A stretch of 64,000 nt of DNA from Halonatronomonas betaini. Lineage in GTDB: Bacteria > Bacillota > Halanaerobiia > Halanaerobiales > Halarsenatibacteraceae. Positions 58,548 through 64,000 of this stretch are shown one piece after another (positions within the stretch are counted from its first letter, which is position 1; every line of letters begins with the position of its first letter). The notes below the pieces were generated by a model, which saw only the letters and a program-made list of their open reading frames with translations, searched no databases and was not told the DNA's origin. The position numbers and the translations under genes are program-made. The stretch spans positions 1-64,000 of the forward strand of contig NZ_JADPIE010000004.1 of assembly GCF_015666175.1 (NCBI RefSeq), read 5' to 3'.

Positions 58548-61028
58548 ATGCTAAAAGCAAAAAATATTTTAATGATTGGCCTGTTGAGTGTGATTATTGT
58601 GGTTGGGTTTGGCCTGGCTGGGTTTGCAGAAGAAGTTCCTTATGGTGGTTGGTTGGATAGAATAGTAGCCGAAGAGGAAGCATCGACAGCTGCTGGTGTT
58701 ACTAAACTTGGAACTGGAGATCTGGGGGTTTATGCTGATACTATTACTGAAATAGATATTTATGAAATGATACTTGATAATCCAGAAATTTTATATGCAG
58801 AATCTTTTGGTTCATATAATGAGCTTTCCTTTAACCCTTCAGGTCCTATATTTGAAGAGACTGGTAAATTAAATCCATTTGCAGTGCCTAGAGTTAGAGA
58901 GGCGATGAACTGGTTGGTCGATAGAGAATATATGGCCGCAGAGATATTCGGTGGTATGGCTGTTCCTCGACTATTTCCGATTACTTCAGCTTTCCCTGAT
59001 TATGCTAATATGATCGAAAAAGTAAGGGAGCTAGAGGTTCTATATAGTCATGATCCAGATAGAGCTGAAGCTGTAATTACTGAAGAGATGTTAGAATTAG
59101 GTGCGGAAAAGGTAAATGATATCTGGCATTATGAAGGTGAACCAGTTGAAATTAGCATTTTAATTAGAACAGAAGATGAAAGAACAGAGGTTGGAGATTA
59201 TGTTGGCACCTTGCTTGAACAGATTGGATTTAGAGTTGAGCGAAGATATGCAACTGCTGCTGAAGCTTCACCTATCTGGTTGACTGGTAATCCTGCAGCA
59301 GGAGACTTCCATATTTATACAGGTGGCTGGATTACAACTGTTGTAGATAGAGACCAGTCTACTAACTGGGAGTTTTTCTATACAGATCGTGGCCTTGGAG
59401 TCCCATTATGGCAGGCATATGAACCAACTGAAGAATTTAATACTGCCACTCTTCGCTTAGCCCAGCGTGATTTTTCAACTATGGAAGAACGGGCTGAATT
59501 AATGGCTATGAATATGGAATTAGGTTTAGAGGATAGTGTCAGGATCTGGCTGGTTGATCGGCTTGCTGTTAATCCTTACCGTTATGACGTTCAGTTAACA
59601 ACTGATCTGGCAGGAGGTATTTCTGGATCTTATCTCTGGTCCCATACGATCAGAAAAGTTGATGAGGTTGGTGGTCAGGTCAATATTGGTCTACCATCAG
59701 TTTTGCCAGAGCCATGGAATCCTTTAGATGGAAGTAACTGGATCTTTGATATGATGCTTATTCGGTCTACTGGTGAATTAGGCTATATGTGGGATCCATA
59801 TACTGGCCTCCATCACCCAAATATGTTTGAATCTGCTAAAGTTGTAATCGAAGAAGGTCTGCCAGTTACCAAAACTCTGGACTGGGTTGAGCTAGAATTT
59901 GTTGAAGGTGGGACACCAGTACCTGAGGATGCCTGGGCGGACTGGGATCCTGTTGAGCAGAGATTTATAACTGTTGGTGAAAAGTATCCAGATGGTGTAA
60001 ATGCCCGTCGGGCTGTAACTACAATTTATCCTGAAAGACTCCAGGAAAATTTAAGATGGCATGATGGTAGTCCATTTACAGCGGCAGATATTGTCTGGTT
60101 CTATATTATGGAATTTGATAGAGCCTTTGAAGAGAGTGACTTCTTTGATCAGGCCCAGGTCACAACCTATCAGTCATTGATGGATACTTTAAGGGGTATA
60201 AAAGTTATCGATGGAGATCCGATTCAGGTTGAATATTATTCAGATCTCTACTATCTTGATGCTGAGCATTTTATACCTTCTGGGTTCCCATATTATGATC
60301 AGGGTCCAGGAGCCTGGCATAGTTTAGCTGTTGGTTATTTTGCTGAAGTTGCTGAAGAAGTAGCCTTCTCATCAAGTAAAGCTGATCTCCTTGAAGTCGA
60401 GCATCTCAATATGGTTGGTGGGCCAAGTCTTGAGATTTTACAACGACATTTAAATAGGGCTATAGAAGAGAGTATAATTCCTTATGAGAATACCCTTTCT
60501 GAATTTATCTCTGAAGAAGAGGCCTATGAGAGATATCAAAATCTTTATGAATGGTATCAGGATAAAGGCCATTTCTGGGTAGGAACAGGACCTTATTATC
60601 TAGATGCTGTCTATCCAGTAGAGGGTATTGTAGAATTGGCTAGAAATGAAGACTATATGTACCCTGCTGATCGCTGGGATATTTTTGTTGAGCCAATAAT
60701 TCCAGAAGTTGATATTACAGGACCTGGTGCTATTAGAATCGGTTCAGAATTTACAATTGATATCAATATAACCTTTGATGGCGAGCCTTACTCTCGTGAA
60801 GATTTAGATACAATTATACTTTTAATCTTCGATGAAAATAATCGTCTGGTTGAGACGTTAGATGCTGTTTACGTTGGTGAGGGTTATTATCAGGTAGAAG
60901 TTGGAGAAGAGATTACTTCTAGACTGGCATCTGGTACAACTTTAGTTGAAGCAGTTGTTACTTCCAGACTTGTCGCGCTGCCTTCAATGGAATCCCTATC
61001 AATTGTAACTTTCAGATCTGGTAATTAA
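58548..61028 (+). CDS. Unusually large ABC substrate-binding protein, family 5 type, with C-terminal Ig-like domain
   Basis: 826 residues against about 520-600 for the family. Signal peptide 1-28 (GFGLAGFAEE). The family segments appear in an unexpected order: the part normally in the second lobe comes first (VPRVREAMNWLVDREYMAAE near 110, IGFRVERR near 225), and the part that normally opens the protein comes after residue 370 (EPWNPLDGSNWIFDMML, ENLRWHDGSPFTAADIVWFY near 510), followed by GTGPYYLDAVYP. This looks like a circular permutation or a domain duplication. The last 110 residues (VDITGPGAIRIGSEFTIDIN onward) are an Ig-like beta domain. Long leader with SigH-like promoter. Two permeases and ATPase genes follow. 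Confidence 0.85.
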   Translation: MLKAKNILMIGLLSVIIVVGFGLAGFAEEVPYGGWLDRIVAEEEASTAAGVTKLGTGDLGVYADTITEIDIYEMILDNPEILYAESFGSYNELSFNPSGPIFEETGKLNPFAVPRVREAMNWLVDREYMAAEIFGGMAVPRLFPITSAFPDYANMIEKVRELEVLYSHDPDRAEAVITEEMLELGAEKVNDIWHYEGEPVEISILIRTEDERTEVGDYVGTLLEQIGFRVERRYATAAEASPIWLTGNPAAGDFHIYTGGWITTVVDRDQSTNWEFFYTDRGLGVPLWQAYEPTEEFNTATLRLAQRDFSTMEERAELMAMNMELGLEDSVRIWLVDRLAVNPYRYDVQLTTDLAGGISGSYLWSHTIRKVDEVGGQVNIGLPSVLPEPWNPLDGSNWIFDMMLIRSTGELGYMWDPYTGLHHPNMFESAKVVIEEGLPVTKTLDWVELEFVEGGTPVPEDAWADWDPVEQRFITVGEKYPDGVNARRAVTTIYPERLQENLRWHDGSPFTAADIVWFYIMEFDRAFEESDFFDQAQVTTYQSLMDTLRGIKVIDGDPIQVEYYSDLYYLDAEHFIPSGFPYYDQGPGAWHSLAVGYFAEVAEEVAFSSSKADLLEVEHLNMVGGPSLEILQRHLNRAIEESIIPYENTLSEFISEEEAYERYQNLYEWYQDKGHFWVGTGPYYLDAVYPVEGIVELARNEDYMYPADRWDIFVEPIIPEVDITGPGAIRIGSEFTIDINITFDGEPYSREDLDTIILLIFDENNRLVETLDAVYVGEGYYQVEVGEEITSRLASGTTLVEAVVTSRLVALPSMESLSIVTFRSGN

Positions 61029-61056
61029 TTGCCTGTTTCTTGAAATATTAGTCCCT

Positions 61057-61086
61057 GGCTGCAGAGAAATTTAAATCTCTGCAGCC
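61057..61086 (+). terminator. Intercistronic stem-loop between binding protein and permease
   Basis: Perfect 11-bp stem GGCTGCAGAGA/TCTCTGCAGCC with 8-nt loop and no T run. Likely protects the binding-protein mRNA or partly terminates, as with the hairpin at 6714-6746. Confidence 0.6.
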
Positions 61087-61116
61087 TCTTATAATTATTT
61101 TGAAGGGGGTGTGGAG

Positions 61117-62271
61117 ATGGATCATAAATTAGATGATCCTGATATTCAGGAACAGGAAATTGATATTAAAGAAAAAGTTAAAAGAAAAAGTAATTTAGGT
61201 AGAATTATTAAATATTTTGGATTTAGACTGCTGGCCCTATTTATTACAGTTGTTATTGCAATTTATATTTTAATTTTAATAGCCAATATGGGAGGGGCAG
61301 TAGATAATATTAGAATGGGACAGATAAGAGAATCTGTTGGTATGACAATGATGGGTATGTCATCTGAAATGGCTGAGTGGCCCCTTGAGCGGAGAAGAGA
61401 ATTTGAACAGACTCTGGTAGACCAGGAAATTGAGCGCCTGGGTCTAGACCAGCCCTTTATTATAAGAAGTTTTTATTATCTCTGGGATGCTATAACTTTA
61501 GATTTAGGCAGGGCTGAAAGGATGACAAGTGATGCCGGTTCCAGAAGAGTCCAGTTGATAATACTTGAGCGATTACCTCCGACATTAATGCTGATGATGT
61601 CTTACTTTTTATTAATGTTCTTTATGGCTTTATTTTTTGCATTATTTTTGTCCCGGCGTTACGGAAGTAAGTTAGATAGGATGGTTGTATTACTGGCACC
61701 AAGTTCAGCTGCCCCAGGATGGTTTTATGGGATCTTTTTGATCCTGATTTTTGCAGTTGTTTTAGGTTGGCTTCCATACGGTGGGATGGTTGAAGCACCG
61801 CCGCCTAGAGAAACCCACCTTTATGCATTAAGCGTTATTCGACATCTTATCTTACCTGTAGCTTCTTTAATTATGGGGGCATTCTTTATAAATGTTTACA
61901 ATTGGAGAACCTTCTTTTTGATCTATTCCAGTGAGGATTACGTTGAAATGGCTAAGGCTAAAGGTTTAACAGATCGCTCGATTGAGAGAAAATATATTCT
62001 CCGGCCTACTCTGCCACCGATTATAACTTCATTTGCCCTGAGTATGATTGTTATGTGGATGGGTGCTGTTATTTTAGAGCAGATTTTTAACTGGCCTGGG
62101 TTAGGTAGAATGCTTTTTGAAGCTATTGGTCTTTTCGATGTACCAGTAATAGTCGGGGGTAATGTTATTTATGCCTATCTTCTGGCTGCCACTGTGTTTG
62201 TGCTGGATATTATCTATGCAGTCCTTGACCCTAGAGTTAAAGTCGGTATAGGTTCAGGAGGCGATGACTGA
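61117..62271 (+). CDS. Oligopeptide-type ABC transporter permease, DppB-like
   Basis: 384 residues. A charged cytosolic N-terminus of about 30 residues precedes the first helix (LLALFITVVIAIYILILIA). The first periplasmic loop is long; it contains ERLGLDQPFIIRSF as in DppB. Helices in the second half carry the EAA loop EMAKAKGLTDRSIERKYIL, and it ends AVLDPRVKVG. ATG chosen with GGGGG 7 nt upstream; a GTG two codons earlier is too close to it. Stop overlaps the next start (TGATG). Confidence 0.9.
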   Translation: MDHKLDDPDIQEQEIDIKEKVKRKSNLGRIIKYFGFRLLALFITVVIAIYILILIANMGGAVDNIRMGQIRESVGMTMMGMSSEMAEWPLERRREFEQTLVDQEIERLGLDQPFIIRSFYYLWDAITLDLGRAERMTSDAGSRRVQLIILERLPPTLMLMMSYFLLMFFMALFFALFLSRRYGSKLDRMVVLLAPSSAAPGWFYGIFLILIFAVVLGWLPYGGMVEAPPPRETHLYALSVIRHLILPVASLIMGAFFINVYNWRTFFLIYSSEDYVEMAKAKGLTDRSIERKYILRPTLPPIITSFALSMIVMWMGAVILEQIFNWPGLGRMLFEAIGLFDVPVIVGGNVIYAYLLAATVFVLDIIYAVLDPRVKVGIGSGGDD

Positions 62272-63605
62272 TGCGGTTGAGAAAATATTTAAGTCAGATA
62301 AGAAGGTATCCATCAGTAATTATAGGTTTATTTATAATTGGACTGCTCATCTTCACTGCAATTGCAGCGGTTATTATTATTCCTTATGAAGAAGCTATAA
62401 TTCTCTGGAGAGGCGGCGATATGTGGGCTGAGAGTCCGAGGAATGCAAGACCTCTCTATGTTGACTGGTTTACTAGAGGTAATCTGCCTAGAACTGAGAT
62501 ACTTGATTCTAGAGATTTTCCTGCAAATAAAACGAAAGAGTCTTTAAATGGAGTTTATCAGTTTGAAATAATGCTTCCCTTAAATTATCAATATGACGGA
62601 TTTCCTAAAGAAATGAATTTATTTTTTGAGGCTGATTTTGCTGAAGTTAGGCCAAATATTGCAATTGAGGTTTTAACTCCTGATGGTCGTCAGTATAAGA
62701 CTAGTGATATTTCAATAACCAGAGATTCAGTTATAAGAATGGAGCAGAGAACTGAATTAAGGAGACAGATGGGTAATCAGTCGCCCAGGTTTGGGATCTT
62801 TGCTGATCCTGAACAGGAAGAACGAAATGTATTAAAAGGAGAGTATCAGTTTATTATCAGTGGATATCTTTTTGGTACAGAAGATGATATAGATTTGCGG
62901 CTGGTTTCATATGGACAAGTTCATGGATTTGGTGGGACAGACCATCGCCGAAGGGATTTAGGAGTTGCATTGCTCTGGGGTACTCCTGTTGCTTTGATGT
63001 TTGGGGTGCTGGCTGCTGTTGGGGCTAATATCACAACTTTTATTATTTCTGCTATCGGTGTCTGGTATGGTGGACTTGTTGATTCAGCAATTCAGCGTGT
63101 AACTGAGGTGAATATGATTATACCAACATTACCATTATTAATTTTAATTGGTATGTTTTATTCCAGAAGTCTCTGGGTGATGCTGGCAGTTGTAATTATA
63201 AAAGGAGTTTTTGGGCCGGCTATTAAAACCTACAGAGCGATGTTTTTACAGGTTAAAGAGTTACCTTTTATTGAAGCAGCAGAAGCCTATGGGACCAGCA
63301 ATCGAAGAATTATTTTCTTTTATATGCTTCCTAAAATTATTCCAACATTGATTCCTCAGTTTGTTACTGTAATTCCAACCTTTGTTTTTCTTGAAGCGTC
63401 TCTAGCTGTATTAGGTTTAGGTGATCCTGTATTGCCGACCTGGGGCAAAATGTTAAATGATGCTTTAAGTGAAGGGGCACTATTTATGGGGCATTTCTAC
63501 TGGGTGCTACAGCCAGCAATCCTTCTGATTTTTACCGGGCTAGGTTTTGCCATGACAGGTTTTGCCCTGGATAGAATTTTGAATCCAAGGCTAAGGAGGC
63601 GATGA
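62271..63605 (+). CDS. Oligopeptide-type ABC transporter permease, DppC-like, with periplasmic insertion
   Basis: 444 residues, against about 300 for DppC. The first helix is at 14-36; then about 180 extra residues, beta-rich and polar (about 45-225), lie before the usual FGGTDHRRRDLGVALLWGTP motif, which replaces GTDxxGRDvlSR. Five helices follow with the EAA loop EAAEAYGTSNRRIIFFYML and the SLAVLGLGDPVLPTWGKML motif, ending LNPRLRRR. The insertion faces the periplasm and may contact the oversized binding protein. Confidence 0.9.
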   Translation: MRLRKYLSQIRRYPSVIIGLFIIGLLIFTAIAAVIIIPYEEAIILWRGGDMWAESPRNARPLYVDWFTRGNLPRTEILDSRDFPANKTKESLNGVYQFEIMLPLNYQYDGFPKEMNLFFEADFAEVRPNIAIEVLTPDGRQYKTSDISITRDSVIRMEQRTELRRQMGNQSPRFGIFADPEQEERNVLKGEYQFIISGYLFGTEDDIDLRLVSYGQVHGFGGTDHRRRDLGVALLWGTPVALMFGVLAAVGANITTFIISAIGVWYGGLVDSAIQRVTEVNMIIPTLPLLILIGMFYSRSLWVMLAVVIIKGVFGPAIKTYRAMFLQVKELPFIEAAEAYGTSNRRIIFFYMLPKIIPTLIPQFVTVIPTFVFLEASLAVLGLGDPVLPTWGKMLNDALSEGALFMGHFYWVLQPAILLIFTGLGFAMTGFALDRILNPRLRRR

Positions 63606-63606
63606 T

Positions 63607-64000
63607 ATGGCTCAAGATAATCTGCTGGTAGTTGAAAATATGCACCTATATTTTAAAACCAGGAATGGTATTGTTCAGGCAGTTGATAATGTGAGCTTTA
63701 ATCTGGAACGGGGAAAGAGCATGGTAATAGTAGGTGAGTCTGGTTGCGGGAAGACGTCCTTAGGCCGGGCAATCTTAAGACTTCTGCCTGAGAATGTCTG
63801 TAGATATGATGGTCGCTGTCTGTTAAATGGAGAAGACATAATGGAATTAAGTGATGAGGACTTTAGAAAAATGATCCGCTGGAAAAAAGCTGCTCTTGTA
63901 CCTCAATCATCAATGAACTCTTTAAATCCAGTTATAAAAGTTTCTGAACAGGTGGCTGAACCAGTTCTGCTTCATAGTCTTGTTGATGATAAAGATGAGG
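63607..64000 (+). CDS. Oligopeptide-type ABC transporter ATPase (DppD-like), partial
   Basis: The window ends inside the gene; 131 codons are visible. LLVVENMHLYFKTRNGIVQA, then Walker A GESGCGKTSLGRAILRLLP near residue 44 and the Q-loop VPQSSMNSLNPVIKVSEQV, typical of DppD/OppD. Walker B and signature motif lie beyond the edge. One base after the permease stop. It is the only Dpp-type ATPase in the window and might also energise the ATPase-less importer at 5114-8655. Confidence 0.92.
   Translation, partial: MAQDNLLVVENMHLYFKTRNGIVQAVDNVSFNLERGKSMVIVGESGCGKTSLGRAILRLLPENVCRYDGRCLLNGEDIMELSDEDFRKMIRWKKAALVPQSSMNSLNPVIKVSEQVAEPVLLHSLVDDKDE

Overview
The window reads as chromosome of an anaerobic, fermentative, AT-rich member of the Halanaerobiales or a close relative (Firmicutes with an outer membrane). 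This is inferred from low GC with strong Shine-Dalgarno sites, several secreted beta-barrel-like proteins ending in Phe next to lipoproteins, very acidic proteins, several [FeFe]-hydrogenases and Flx/Hdr modules. No phage, insertion sequence, rRNA or CRISPR was seen; one tRNA-Gly(CCC) is present.

Layout. 0.2-4.8 kb: a lipoprotein, a SARP/BTAD regulator with a degenerate GGDEF-like tail, then a decayed stretch holding an 87-bp relic of a substrate-binding-protein gene, a c-di-GMP-I riboswitch with terminator and an acetyltransferase remnant, then a secreted protein behind an 11-bp-period operator array. 5.1-11.4 kb: a Dpp/Opp-type importer without ATPases, an MttB-superfamily methyltransferase, a C45 hydrolase and the tRNA. 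11.5-13.9 kb: small genes and a second secreted protein behind a second 11-bp array. 14.0-19.4 kb: a three-gene NAD(P)-linked [FeFe]-hydrogenase operon whose HydB subunit is fused to a GltD/NfnB-like flavoprotein. 19.7-23.3 kb: membrane proteins, a phosphodiesterase and an acyltransferase.

23.6-33.9 kb is the centrepiece: a ten-gene minus-strand operon hdrB-hdrC-hdrA-flxD-flxC-flxB-flxA, then a soluble fumarate-reductase pair, then a DASS dicarboxylate transporter. It has one good promoter, a 26-bp perfect palindrome at the predicted start site and a terminator at the end. The gene order suggests NADH oxidation by Flx, flavin-based bifurcation in HdrA, and fumarate (or a disulfide) as high-potential acceptor. 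35.2-40.3 kb is a hydrogen-sensing cluster: a PAS-containing sensory [FeFe]-hydrogenase, a SpoIIE-type phosphatase, two thioredoxin-like ferredoxins and a group-B-type [FeFe]-hydrogenase. It diverges from a complete ribose operon (40.5-46.5 kb).

46.7-51.3 kb: a hypothetical gene, then a SigH-like promoter feeding a second c-di-GMP riboswitch ahead of an acidic lipoprotein and an outer-membrane-like protein. 51.4-57.0 kb: a GntR/FCD regulator, a glutamate synthase split into three genes, and glutamine synthetase. 57.2-64.0 kb: another outer-membrane-like protein and a second oligopeptide-type importer with an unusual 826-residue binding protein, two permeases and an ATPase cut by the window edge. 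Three SigH-like promoters of identical geometry and three copies of a TGTATACA element link these last regions.
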